Part shown: one piece after another, positions 23,538-35,199 of the stretch
Layout of the letters: each line of letters starts with the position of its first letter
How positions within the stretch are numbered: the first letter of the stretch is position 1
Assembly: GCA_005406025.1 (NCBI GenBank)
Contig: BGZK01000708.1
Coordinates: 186,001 to 250,000 of the forward strand
Direction of reading: 5' to 3'
DNA from: Eumeta japonica
Taxonomy: Eukaryota; Arthropoda; Insecta; Lepidoptera; Psychidae
DNA length: 64,000 nt
The notes under the pieces: model-generated
Seen by the model: the letters and a program-made list of their open reading frames with translations, nothing else
Told to the model about the DNA's origin: nothing
Databases searched by the model: none
Made by a program: the position numbers and the translations under genes

Positions 23538-23649
23538 GGCCACCGTCTCAGCGGCGACAGGAACGCCATCTGGAAAGAAGAAGAAAAATACTCAATAATA
23601 CGTTGGGGGCTACAATAATAAATTGGCTATCTCTTCGAATTATCGTAGA
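23538..23649 (+). other. Candidate internal exon (coding uncertain)
   Basis: A strong acceptor (cgttttccttctag at 23524-23537) and a strong donor (A|GTAAGTAT, 23650-23657) bracket 112 bp of mildly GC-rich DNA. One frame is open throughout (starts PPSQRRQERHLERRRK); the others stop at AATAA-type codons inside. I do not recognise a protein. It could be an exon of a long non-coding RNA or an alternative exon. Confidence 0.25.
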
Positions 23650-23888
23650 GTAAGTATGAGATAAGTGCTTTTGTATCGAGACACAACACAACACGAAGAA
23701 TGGAACTGAGTCGTTTCCGAAATAATTTACGGAAAGATAACTTCATTGTTTCCATTTTGTTGATTCAGATGAAATATGTATAAGTAAATAACAATTTTAA
23801 TTTTAAACAATGAACAATAATCAAAAATCGCATAAATGGCTATAAATAAATGGAATCGAATCGATGAAGCGTTTATAAAATACACTCA

Positions 23889-24150
23889 CAGCGTTGTGCT
23901 TCAAATTGTCATTTGTAACAATTAACTGTAAACTGTTAAAGTTAAATATATCAAAATACGATATTTTAAGTCCTCAATTGGCAGTTAACTTAAGTGGTTT
24001 TAAAGATATTAGCATTTGTGTCATTAAGTTAATGTCATAAATGTCAAAAATACCAATATCTTAAAGTTTATGGATATTTGATATATTTTGTTGTTAATTT
24101 TAACAATTAACAGTTAACTATTACATATAAGAACTTGAAGCACACCGCTG
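23889..24150. mobile_element. Foldback MITE with long imperfect inverted repeats
   Basis: The left end CAGCGTTGTGCTTCAAATTG and the inverted right end CAGCGGTGTGCTTCAAGTTC match at 17 of 20 positions. Homology continues inward (attaactgt / gttaactgt, then atatatcaaa on both arms), so the whole 262 bp can fold on itself. No open frame. I found no convincing target duplication, so the superfamily is not assigned. Confidence 0.7.
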
Positions 24151-24469
24151 TCTGATGCAGATGAAGTAATAAATAAATAATCTATATTGTACTATTCAAA
24201 GTACGTTAATTGTATTTTAATAGTGCTTTCCGATTTGTAGTCAATGCATATATAATGGTACAGAAATTAACGAATACACTTTACAATATCATTAATAAAT
24301 AACAAAAAATGTATTTCGAATTGTCTATAATTTATTTTGTTATATTTCAGAATCTTTCTATATTTCACTATTTCGGAAAATAAACAAACATAATTTCCTA
24401 GTTACACTTAGACACGTCAAAACGTCAAAATCTACAAATTTGCTAAAAGGAAATTGCCAAAAATAGAAA

Positions 24470-24715
24470 GAAGTTCTCATCGAGACGGCCCCGTCCGCCC
24501 CCGGCGTGCCGCCCCCCGCGTCATGGTGACGAATGTCGATTGTTCCAGAATAGGCCACCTGGCGCCGACCCGCCGGGGAGGGTAGGACGGCAAAAATCCA
24601 TATCCAGCAGTCGACGCGCGACATCTCCCTATTGATCCCTGAAACGTTATATCACTGAAAGTTTCGTTAACGACGACCGGAGCGCCCTCGGCCGGCGCGC
24701 TCCGTACTCACTTTG
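24470..24715. other. CpG-rich island
   Basis: Two GC-rich patches (24480-24600 and 24670-24710) in AT-rich DNA, including ggagcgcc..ggcgcgctcc, which can pair. The minus frame across it (24358-24624) has no motif. Probably regulatory; no exon can be defined. Confidence 0.35.
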
Positions 24716-24964
24716 AAGATCTAATGTGTATTACATAAGGTCATTTGATGTTGAATATTTCGTGTACCGAAACGGTATTATACTGAACATAATACGTAAT
24801 TGTAAGACAGTAATTAATTAGAATATAATTAACTAATTAATTTACCGTATTAATAATAATGTGACTTACTAATAGGTTTCCATAGGTCTTCTAGGCATTC
24901 TATATTATGTACTACGATGTCTAAGGGGAGCACATATTTTAGAAGACAATTTAAGAACAGTTTT

Positions 24965-25245
24965 TAGGGTTTCGTAACAAACGGCAAAAAATACAGAAGC
25001 CTTATAGATATTAGTTTCGTTATGTCCATTCATCCGTCCGTACGTCTTATGCGAATCAGCACATCATTTTTGAAACTCATTATACAAAAGATAATTTGGA
25101 GGTAGTCTTCCATACATAAAAAATTGAAAAGTTAGTTTTGTTTTCCCGCACACCAAAGTGTGAAATGTTTATTTTTCTAATGTTATGTTCTCACGGTGCC
25201 TTATATACAGCAATATTTTTGAATAGCTCTTTAAAATGAATTAGA
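24965..25245 (-). repeat. Fragment of the 'ataagggtt..cggaaccct' interspersed repeat
   Basis: Read on the minus strand this ends in ...gacgtacggacgg...cataacgaaac...cgtttgttacgaaaccct. The same order of words ends the repeats at 55971-56550 and 61823-62447. It also shares 'tatgg(a)' followed by 'actacc' with the 'atgtatggagtgcc' block of those copies. It is a truncated inverted copy. Confidence 0.6.
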
Positions 25246-26884
25246 AAATATCTTAAGTAGTTTTTCGTCACAAATGTAAATGTTACAGTTTATTGCTCTT
25301 CGAATTCTTATTTTTATTACTTCTTTTCTTTAACTTTTCGCCTATGTATTTTAAAGTCTTAAAAATTTCAAACGTAGGACCTTCAAACGCTCGACAAATA
25401 AAACATAAACTACTCACAATTTTTATCCGAAAGGTAAAAATCACGACAACGACGTTCTTTTCTGATGGTAATTTCCGGTGCACGTGCGCATGCGTGTGAG
25501 TTTTGGTACACGCTAACATTATGAAATATTTTTAAGTCGATATTATATACATTGAATTTTCAAATGTGTATACTATTTGTTCATTTGGATACGCATCTGG
25601 ATTTAAATACTTGGTACTTATAGTAAAGTACCGTTCCAATGTATATTCTTATAACTCTAGATTTGTTTTTCAAATTTTAAACAAGTATATATTATTATTG
25701 GATTTAAAAACAGTGAAATTTCCTAGATGCAGCAGTCTGCCTCTCATCTTGGCTGGTTTTTAATAAACGGACTCCGACCTTATAAATTAGAAACAATATT
25801 TTACTCTAGAATTTTAAAAAAGGTCTGTAAAAAATTCGTCTCGGATTCGGAGAACTTCGGAGTGGATTTGGAGTACTCTAAAATGTACACACATAATTAA
25901 CCTTTTAGAGGTTAGAGGTAAAGATCTTCCAAATTAATTTCGAATTTTTATGCTTATGCTACATACATTAATACGTATTCAAAAATTGAAAACTATCTAA
26001 AGGTCGTATCCAAAATAAATATCCAATTTTCAATGTCTATTTAAAATTTTCATATAATTTCTTAATTTTAAATAAAAAAAAAGAAACAATCTTCAGAAAA
26101 TTTATCATTGTATTTTATGAAAATCAGAATTTTGTAGATGTTTTAGGCAAAAAGCCAACGTTTGAAAAAAAATACCGCATAAACAGGAAAAAAAGTGACC
26201 GCACTTCATCTGATTAAATTCTCAGATGTTTTTAAGAGTACGGATGTCTTTTCACGTGACCTAGTTATATGGTACAAGAGCGTCCACAGGGTGGACAAAA
26301 CGTAGTCTCACCGGACACAAAGTGTCATTCGTCACAGTTCGTTCAAAGTGTCACAGTTCATGCATGCAACTCGAAATTTGTAACGAGAACAGTCGTATTA
26401 GTGTCGCGCGGGCCGGCTCTCCGGGGAAATAAATAGCGACTAAGTAACAAACCGCTGCGCAGCCGCAGGTCGACGTCCGATCGCGGGTCGTTTTGATGTG
26501 TGATGCGCGTTTGATGAGTATTCCGAAAAACTTTTCATTGCACTTTGCGGAGGACCGACCCATCTCTCCCTGTTGAAATCCTGCATCCGAGGCACTCGGC
26601 GGTGCGGAGGTGGATCCGGATGGGAAAATAAAGGATTTTTAGGCACGACGGCAGCATGGGTGTGAAAGACCTCGGTGGTTCTGCCGTCGATGAATCTGCC
26701 TTGTACCTGATTTTAGAAAAAGACTATATCCACTTCAAAGCTCTTTTTCATGTATAATTTGGAGAACAGTTTCATTGATGTAATGATTTTTTCAACATTT
26801 ACAACCTTAACACATAGTAATTGGGATATGTACATGCATCGTATGGATAATAAATTATTTTCCAAATAAATTAATTATACAGGT
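25246..26884. other. Intergenic sequence with a CpG-rich island at 26395-26700
   Basis: AT-rich up to 26390. The island after that has overlapping open frames on the minus strand (26351-26563 and 26440-26646) with no motif, which argues against coding. Nothing else recognised. Confidence 0.4.
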
Positions 26885-28140
26885 CTATTTCCGTATTATC
26901 GGCACTTTACAAAATTTTGGATAAGATTATTAATATAAGACTAATTGATTATTTATAATAATTTAACCTTTTCTCTCCTTCATAATATAGTTTCCGTAAT
27001 GATAGATCTATATCTGATGCTGTTTACGAACTCACAAATTTTATAGTAAAAAATTTGGATGAAAAGAAATAACCTGGGCTATTTTTCTAGATTTAAAAAA
27101 AAACCCGTTGACACATTCTCGAATCCCCTACTTCTTAAAAACTGGCACATATTGGCATTAGGTGACATCAACTACAATTACTTAAAGACTACATGAATCA
27201 TTGTACTTTGTGTTAAAATAAAATAATAGAAAAAGTAGTGAACTTTCTAAAACCCACGATATTCCTCAAGGGAGGATTTTAAGTCCCGCCCTTTTTCTAA
27301 TCTACATTAATGATTTCTGTCAATTAAGCCTACAAAGTGGTAAGATTATTGTTTTTGCTAAAGATGCGGCATTAGTGTTCAGTGGAAAAACTTGGCCTGT
27401 AATTTAACTATCAACACAGAAGGGATTGAACATTGTCACAAAATGGCTTCGATGCAATGCTCTGACGCTTAACACTGATAAGACGCAAGACATAACATTC
27501 ACTTCGAGGAACAAGATCGACTTTTTCTCCATTCAATTTACTAGCTGTGATGAATTGTGGATTGTTGTGATGAAATTGTGGATTATTTTCGTTCGGTCTT
27601 ACAAGCCATAGAAACATGTAGATACTTTGGCGTTATAATGAACAGAAATCGAAGATTTAAACCTCACATTGATTTACTCATTATTAGAATCCGAAAATTG
27701 ATATTTGTCTTAAAACCTTACGTCACGTAGTTACTCCAGTAATATTCAAATCTGTGTCTTTCTCTCTGTGTCAGTCACTCATTGTCTACTCATCACCATT
27801 TGGGGAGATGCTCAAAAAATCAACCTTATTCATTTTGAATATACCCAAAGAAGTAATTTTAAAGGTTAGCAACCCTCTTTCTTATAGGTATTTCACGATG
27901 AAAGTCTACCAAGTATTTATTTTGTATACCGCACTGTTACAATACTTTGATATAAAGCATAACGTTATCCTATCCCGTAACACATGAAAAAGTCTACTTC
28001 GTCCGTATCGACCTCCTTTGCTCAGCACTTTTATTTGGTTTTGGGTCCTTTCCTCTACAACACAATCGTAAACAGTAATGATATGTTTTTTCTTTCTCAT
28101 TGTGAATGCAAGAAGAGAGTCACATTGTTTCTGAAGTAAT
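26885..28140 (+). pseudogene. Non-LTR retrotransposon reverse transcriptase relic (CR1/Jockey type)
   Basis: Frame-shifted pieces follow RT order: YRPISVL-like start 'ttccgtattatcggcacttt' (about 26888), SVRNDRSISDAVYELTNFIVKNLDEK (26992-27065), AIFLDLKK, then IPQGRILSPALFLIYINDFCQL (about 27262-27325). VFAKDAAL (27351-27374) occupies the catalytic FADD box, with the first Asp replaced by Lys. WLRCNALTLNTDKTQDITF (27444-27500) and RYFGVIMNRN-like, FKPHIDLLI, SLCQSLIVY and FILYTALLQY pieces follow up to about 28000. Endonuclease and ORF1 are missing: 5' truncation is usual for these elements. Many frameshifts; inactive. Confidence 0.88.
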
Positions 28141-28289
28141 TTACTAATGAGGACTCAGAATCTCTATAATTAGTATAACAATAACTATTGTACTCACTAT
28201 GAAACGGATTACCCCAAACCAGTAGTGCTCACCATCGGTAAGCACTTACTAGTTTGATTGTAAACCGTTTGTATGTGATGTTATCTCGT

Positions 28290-28395
28290 AACATCACACA
28301 CAAACACAACTACACACGCAAACACACACACACGCGCGCGCGCTTACACATACATTCGCGCGCGCGCGAATTCCCACACACGTACAAATACACCG
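28290..28395 (+). repeat. Compound CA/CG microsatellite
   Basis: cacacaaacacaactacacac, then (ca)n, then cgcgcgcgcg, then a second (cg)n run before gaattc. Alternating purine-pyrimidine tracts of this kind can adopt left-handed Z-DNA (established property of CG/CA repeats). Frames on both strands over it are repeat artefacts. Confidence 0.85.
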
Positions 28396-31300
28396 CATCA
28401 CGTACATTTTGCAAATTACGTCGGGTAGGCTGGTGACCTGTGATACAGGTATTTATACCTATTTCAGGCACCAGACTCCACAATATTGTACTTTTGCGGA
28501 GTAAATAAATCACTATTATGCTTCACATCACATTTTTAATTTAAACACTGAGTTTTATACTATCTTACAAGTAACAGGATTATAGAGACGTTTTATTTAA
28601 ATATATAATTAATATTACATTAAAGAATAAAAAATGTTCATAAATAGTATTATAATTTGTCATAATACGCGCAATGTATAAATAATAACTTTGATATCAC
28701 ACCAGAAAAATAATTCCACTCATGAAAAAGATTCGTATGAATATAATAATACAAACTGTTTCACAATTCCTAAAAGGACTTTTAGCTTTAATAGGTTCTA
28801 ACAGGACCAAAGACGAACCCAAAATTATGTATTTTTATATGAATCTGTTTAAACGTACGGATGGACATATAAACCTCTTTTGTTACCGGTCCAGAAAGCA
28901 CAACCTTATATTTTTAAGGTCACCTACAGAAGTCCTATCGCGGCGCTACTCATTAGTTTTACAACGAGTATCAACTTCCGTCAGTTTGACAGCTCTTTTT
29001 TTAATTTATTTTTTCAGCCTATATAAGATGTTCTCTACCCAATTGTCAAGAACTGACTTGAAAATAAGTAACATGGTTCCGTAGTCCATTATAAACCTAA
29101 CGTTTGGTTAACGATTCCCAATACTTTAGCAACCCTTATTATTTAACAAACTCAATAAGACATTTGAACTAAACAACCTTAGCTATTATGGGGTGATGGG
29201 GTAAAAACAAATAAGGAAATGTTTAATGTTCTTAAATAATTGTGAGATCAAAACTATTATAAACATCACCAATTAAATAATATTTTTTGTTGTGTTTAAA
29301 TATTGTTGTTTACTGTTTATATGTCTTAGACATGCGTGTATATTTAAATTAATATATACCTCTTATTACCGTATGTTTATGTAACTTATCATAAGTTTAA
29401 CTTATCATAAGTTTCGTATAACATTTGAAAAACAAAATAAAAGAATCGATATACTTAAATACTTTTAATATAAGTACAGTACACACTCTATGTAAATTAA
29501 TAGCATTTAGTGTCTTCGTTTAGTCTTCTGTATATTATATATGTGAATCGATGTGCGTAGTGATGTGTCAGATGACGACATACCGTTACTCATTTCTGAG
29601 TCCTCATGGACTTAAAAACTGCTGGACTTTAATGAAACTTTCAGTAAATCTTCAGATTGATTTTGTGACAATATTGTGTCATATTTTTCCTATAAATTAA
29701 CATTAAATAAGATTTTTCTATTATCCTTCGATTTTTAATCATTCAAAATTAAAAGAAGTTCGGTAGCGATAAGAATAAGAGATTGTTTTTGTTCTTTGGC
29801 GATTTGGTGTCCTATTTTTTCTACATTATTTTTTCTTGGGCGTGACAAGGCTTTACTTATATCTAGACAGAAACATACTATACTCATAGACATAAACCTA
29901 TAAGTATTATCTGCTAAAATTTTGTTACATGATCGCCCTCCTCATTTATCCACCGGAAGTCATCTGGTTATAGATAGTGCTAACTACCTAGGACTGTAAC
30001 TGTATAAATATAATACTAACTATTTAGCTCTAGCTACCTGTGCAAAGACAGGATGGATTGACAGTGTTAAATAAATTTTAACTAGAACGAGATAAGGATT
30101 ATTTGCCAATCAGCAAAATATTTCTGGCGAATCAAACTATACTATATGTCCTCACCGTTACCAGTAAGTATACATCAAATCTCTTTGTTAAATGTACACA
30201 CAAAAGCCTTCTGAACTTTTTCCATGATCATTAATAGCCATAATATCAAATTTTTTGTTATGGAACAGTTTGAGAAGCGATAAAGTAATTAGGGGTCATC
30301 AATCACGCACTAACAGTGCGAGAACTATTTAGCGAGCGTGACGGGGTAACTTATCTCGGTTTTTACCCTGGCTGGCTAAAGTTAAACGGCTTTTTGTTTT
30401 AAATTCAACGCTCATATGTTAAATGTATACGCAGTTAATAAAACATACGACAAAGTCCGATCGTCTAACCCGCCACAGGGATGAACTCGTCTCGTGGGTG
30501 TCGGGGAAGACGATCAGGCGTCTGCCAGGAGATTTTCTTATCATAGATGAAACTGTCAATGACCGGACCGGAGTAATATTGAAAATGATGAAAGACCGAA
30601 AGACCAGGTGTAGCATCATTACCCGATGTCGCAGAGATTAGAGCGTATTAGCGCCTCAATGAATATAAAAGAAGAACACCTGATGTGACATTCAGAAGCA
30701 GTTCAGTACTTTTTCTTGTGTAACTTGCAGGATATACAATCAAACGGGAATTTTAATAATTTAAGAAAGCTTTTAAAAAGTAATTACAGTTATATAGAAA
30801 AAAATTAATAAAATGTTGCCAGTGACAGTCATGTAATTGATGTGTCAGATTTTGGTCACGCCACTGTTGAGAAATATTCTCTACATGTTTTTTTTTTATT
30901 CAAACGGAGGCTTAATTTTATATTATTCGATTTTTTTATTTAACATTAAGAATTAATTAATGTTAAACCCCTTTTCCTTTAACCCCGTTTAATCCCGTTT
31001 CCTTAACCCTCATTAAAAAGGGTTCTCAAATATATTACTACTACGTATTAGATAGCGCATAGCACCGAATCAAACGGGCGCAAAGTGAGTTTGACCCCAG
31101 CACAAAGCAGGGACACTGTTTCGTTCAACATCACATAGTACAATTTATTATCCCTCCAATAAAAAATAAATACGACATGTGACCAAATCTCACGGTTTTT
31201 TGCACTCCATTGAACTAAACGCAAAGACAAGGCTGATGTCTTGAACTTTAGCGTAATGAAAAAGAGGTGTAAACGACGAGCTTTTTTGTACAACCAACTT

Positions 31301-31838
31301 CCCCGACTGTCGCCGGTTGGCCCGCAAATACTCAGGTCTGGAATTAACTTTTTTTTCTGAAAAATCCAATAAGAGTTCTTGTACTATGGCAACTTAGAAA
31401 TGTCGTAGTATTTTCGAACATGTTTATGGACATGGTCGAAATACTAAATGTCATTTTTAAGGTGTAGGTGTCTTCATTCCTTAATAGGCTATTGGTGATG
31501 AAAACCTGGTACAACTTGTATCCGAACACGCGCAATAATACTTAATATAGGGCAACTGTTCACTTTCTAGACCGGATTCTTACATATTTATATATAATAT
31601 ATCATTGCTTAGAATTCGAAGTGACATGAGAAACTTTAAAACAATGACATGCGTATACATTTCTAATCCAATGATTATTAGATCACTAACATTTCATTTG
31701 ATTCGTCAAATTCAACAACGTGGTAAAAGCTTCATCCGCAATTGGAGCTTTCGCATGACACGTCGTCCGTCCTCTGTCTCCTCGGTCGGTCGACTTGCAT
31801 TGTAACCCTACACCATTTCTCCAAACCTTTTCAGGGTT
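28396..31838. other. Intergenic sequence
   Basis: Mostly AT-rich without recognisable genes. A GC-balanced patch at 30290-30650 and another at 31050-31330 have open frames on both strands but no motif and no convincing splice signals. An inverted repeat ttaacattaa...ttaatgttaaa lies at about 30942-30966. Confidence 0.45.
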
Positions 31839-31924
31839 GCCAGTACAACCGCACGGAGTCAATCGATGTCGATCCCGACCGAGCAAACTACATAGCACTC
31901 CTAATACCGGAAGGAGAGAAATGA
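31839..31924 (+). CDS. Candidate terminal coding exon, product unrecognised
   Basis: The pyrimidine-rich acceptor catttctccaaaccttttcag ends at 31838. The following phase-0 frame reads GCQYNRTESIDVDPDRANYI then ALLIPEGEK and TGA at 31922-31924. Composition (Asp, Arg, Asn, Glu, few Phe/Leu/Ile runs) is much more protein-like than the surrounding frames, and codons are GC-richer than the neighbourhood. No family recognised. The upstream exons must lie to the left; none can be joined from sequence alone. An AATAAA occurs about 350 bp downstream (near 32273). It may also be a fragment of a pseudogene. Confidence 0.35.
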
Positions 31925-32394
31925 ATTATGTTATAACGAATCTGTACTTAAAAAAAGATGTCGGTTTCGCAACCGCGCTTTTCGATGTTTATTCAAAAGA
32001 GCTTTCTATTATATAAATACACCTAAAAGATGTATTTATATTACAGAAAGGAGAGAACTTTGAAAATGTAAAATCTCAGAAAGTTATTGTGATGAGTAAT
32101 TAGCTATGTGACTACTAAAGTATTTATTGTTATTTGATAAAATTGTAATATAGCGCGATATGTGTTTAATTTAATTCATTGCGCATAAAATGAAATTCGT
32201 ATAGTGTACACACCAGGCATTGCTTAAGTAAGATGGCTTAGCTATAGTTTTTTTTTATTATTTTTCGTTTAAATAAATACAGTTTATTTATATAATCAAT
32301 TTAATTTTTGGTTATAATTTTATTTTTGATATATATTACTGCCGCCGCCGAAAAGAAAAAGTTGTCTTATAATTATTCTTAGTTAAAGAAAAGG

Positions 32395-32422
32395 TAACTG
32401 CCGTTCGAGCGAACGGCAGTTA
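32395..32422. repeat. Near-perfect palindrome, 13-bp arms
   Basis: TAACTGCCGTTCG-ag-CGAACGGCAGTTA. The two-base spacer leaves no hairpin loop to speak of, so this is a cruciform-type palindrome. It lies just upstream of the mariner remnant and is GC-rich in AT-rich DNA. Confidence 0.85.
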
Positions 32423-32429
32423 TCAACTA

Positions 32430-33305
32430 ACTACTACTAAGACGATGCCATTTTGGAAAAAGTGCAGCGATATCGGCATATTAGTTCTTCCGACATAGCT
32501 GGAGATTAATCACAAAACAGTTTTGACCTATTTGAAAAAAGCTGGATGTATGTAAAAAGCTCGATACTTGGGTCCCATACGAACTCACTGAATGAATTGT
32601 GTACTTTTTTGTGTAATTGTCTATTGAAACGTAATGAAACCGAACTGTTTTTTAAAAGATTGATCACTGGTGATGAAAAATGAATTACTTTTGATAAGAA
32701 CGTGCGAAAAAGATCATGTTCAAAAGGCAAGCAAGCTACACAGACTATGGCGAAACCCGATTTAACTCGCAATAAGTTGATGCTATGCGTATATAGGGAT
32801 TGACAGGGCATTATTCATTATGAGCTTTTACCGCCGAGCAAATCCTCAATTCAGATCTCTACTGTAGACAGCTGACGAAAATCAAGCAAAAAGTATAGAA
32901 AAAACGGTAGGAATTGATCAACAGGAAAGGTATGGTTTTTCACCACGGTAACAATGTCAAACCACTATTTAGCCACTCGGCAAATATTAAGAAAGTTCGG
33001 TTGGGAAGTGTTAATGCATCCACCATATAGCTCTGACTTTGCATCCTCAGATTTTTGCCTATTTCAGTCTCTTCAGAATTTTTAACTAGTGTTAGGTTCA
33101 ACATTAAAAGAGGATTGTCAAAATTACTTGTCGTAGTTTTTTGATCAGAAGTCCCAAAATTTTTCAGCAATGGGACTATATCACCACCAACAAAACGGCA
33201 ACAAGTTTTTGAACAATTGAACAAAATATATAAGTAAACAAAATATGATGAAAAATTGTCTTGAATTTGTGTAGAAAACACGAAAAAACTTTTTCCCCGA
33301 CGTTA
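32430..33305 (+). pseudogene. mariner transposase relic, mori-type (copy 1)
   Basis: The transposase excises and inserts the element at TA sites. Pieces in order on the plus strand are HISSSDIAG, QNSFDLFEKSW-like helix-turn-helix end, LLKRNETELFFKRLITGDEK (about 32625-32680), then a W codon changed to TGA at 32681. KNVRKRS, MAKPDLTRNKLMLCVY and IIHYELLPP follow. FHHGNN at about 32938-32952 has the second catalytic Asp changed to Gly. LRKFGWEVLMHPPYSSDFAS SDFCLF follows, then SLQNF. The right end carries 'gaaaaaactttttccccgac' before gttatata, the terminal-repeat style of this group. Dead from stops and the lost Asp. The left TIR is not clear. Confidence 0.9.
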
Positions 33306-33667
33306 TATAATAATTTCTAGAGCTTTTTTTTGCTTTACGACTTTAGGGATACTTTCATTACACACTTCAAGATTGCTAACAGATTGAAAGATTTTCCTTA
33401 AAAATTGTTCATTTATCCTTTCCTGACAACCAAACCGCCTCAGCACACCCTTTCTCTCTACAGTCGTTTTTCCCTTCAAGCCATACCGCATTCTCTCGCA
33501 CCGTTATTCTTACATTTATCGTTCAAGGACACTTCGCGCGCACCACGTAATAATAGATCTTATGTTCATGTTTTTACCACTCTCAATTTCCGCTACATAA
33601 ATGTAGGATTCAGAATTTCCTCATATAAAACTGAATGCTTTTGTTTTATTGCTATTCCTAACATTGA

Positions 33668-33704
33668 CGCTAGTTGTAGGATAACATATATCCTACAACT
33701 AGCG
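33668..33704. repeat. Perfect 16-bp inverted repeat with 5-base loop
   Basis: CGCTAGTTGTAGGATA (33668-33683), acata, TATCCTACAACTAGCG (33689-33704). No mismatches, which is unusual for neutral DNA next to decayed mariner sequence. Confidence 0.85.
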
Positions 33705-34849
33705 ATAACACGGGTAGTACCCTTCGAGAGCTTAGGGTCATATTGAATTAAAAACGGCAGGAAGACAATTATATTTATTTGATAAATCCCTTAATTTCTC
33801 TGCTTATGAATTTTATGTATACTCAATCAAACACATTACACATTTCACATTGCACTTTTATTACTGTCGAGGTCACTGCGCGTGGGCAGGAGCCCTGCTC
33901 GACTTTTTTTCTATGCATCGATTGTTTTTATTTGTCGTCTTGACTATCCTTCTACAATTAAACTCGAATGCAAATAAAAACCCCCGTTCGCGGGACTGAA
34001 CACGGAGGCCGGATACCTCACAAGCCACCTACGCCTAACTCAGTAACTACTATACATATTCAAGCGAAATACCAGCCGCTCACTCGACACGAGATCTCCA
34101 CAGCACACATGTTATATCTATGTGGGTAAAGCCGGAGCGGAGATCTAGTTTACTTATGTAAATGTTATGACGATCTCGCAAACGACCTAATGATTATGAT
34201 GGAAGTTTTCATTTTAATAAAGATTTGTTTTTCACGATTATGTATACATGAGATTTTCGAAAAAAATCGCCAAAAAATTTATGAACATTACTATGTTTAT
34301 CATTTTTTGCTATGTTATTGTTTCTCAATAACAAATGATACTATATGTTGTAAACTACAGAGGACTCTACAAAAATTAAATCCGTAAGTATATTTTATAT
34401 ATTAAATTGTACGAAAATAAATTTACGAAACCTTTGCAATGGAGAGCTTTCATATTCCCAAATCAAGCCGGAAACACGCCCAGAACAGCTCGATTGCCCA
34501 AATATCACATATTAAATGACCGCTACGGCATCAAAAATATTGTAACTGCAACAGAAAGCAAACTCTAAAAAAGTTCCGTATGTTTTTCTTTTATATACAA
34601 ATTAGCATTAAATTCAGGAACACTTTCACCTGAATCCAGGACACACTTTACCGATTTCCTTTTTCTAAAATGGTTTTTGCGAGATTTATATATTCATGAA
34701 TATTATTTCGTATTCATAGAATAAATTCGAAAAGTTGTGAAATATAATCTTCATCCAGAACTCGTTGAACAGATAGACATAAAATCATAGGCAGAAATCT
34801 GAATAGAGCAGATTCTTATTGGATATATTACGGTTTCAAAGTTTTAGAT
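33705..34849. other. Intergenic sequence
   Basis: No recognised gene. A short GC-rich patch at 33980-34150 has no features I can name. Confidence 0.5.
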
Positions 34850-35110
34850 TAAATACAAGAAAATTTGTGGACGAAGGAAGGTTGAACTGAAATGGGCAGA
34901 CGAAGCGAATCCATAGAGCGAACGTGTGTGCTGGGAGGGTCGGCAAGGGTCGCCATAGAAAATTTTATGTAGACTATCTTGATAACATATTGAAGAAGCG
35001 TCAAACACTAAGCGTAAAGGAACAGAGGTGTGCGCAGAACGTAGCATCTGGGGATGTGGTTTCCCTTTACCCTTCTGGGAAATAGACGTGAGTCTATATT
35101 ATAATTACGC
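34850..35110 (+). repeat. Non-LTR retrotransposon 3' end fragment
   Basis: The words 'gggtcggcaagggtcgcc', 'tagaaaattttatgtagac', 'gcatctggggatgtgg' and 'cttctgggaaatagacgtgag' parallel those at 42140-42330 ('aggtcggcaatggtcgccc', 'tagaaaattctatgcagac', 'cttctgaaaaataggtgtgag'). Both are therefore the 3' end of the same family, whose protein end reads like GRPRKFYADYLDNILKK. Heavily 5' truncated, as usual for non-LTR elements. Confidence 0.75.
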
Positions 35111-35199
35111 ATTCATACTGCTATATAAAAGTGTAGCATTTCTGTGTATTGTTTGTTAAGTTTTGTGATAAATAATCCTTTTATGAATCACTGTCTCAA

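Noticed and set aside
28310..28513. Cys/Arg-rich minus-strand peptide frame, as a possible small cysteine-rich protein
   Set aside because: It is the translation of the CA/CG microsatellite.
28722..29084. 120-codon plus frame as a gene, or a fifth copy of the cggaaccct repeat
   Set aside because: The protein has no motif and AT-driven composition. Shared words with the repeat ('acggatggacat', 'ggttccgtag') are too short and out of order.
30300..30650. Host exon around 'ctcgtgggtgtcggggaag'
   Set aside because: Open frames exist on both strands with no motif, and no acceptor/donor pair frames them in phase.
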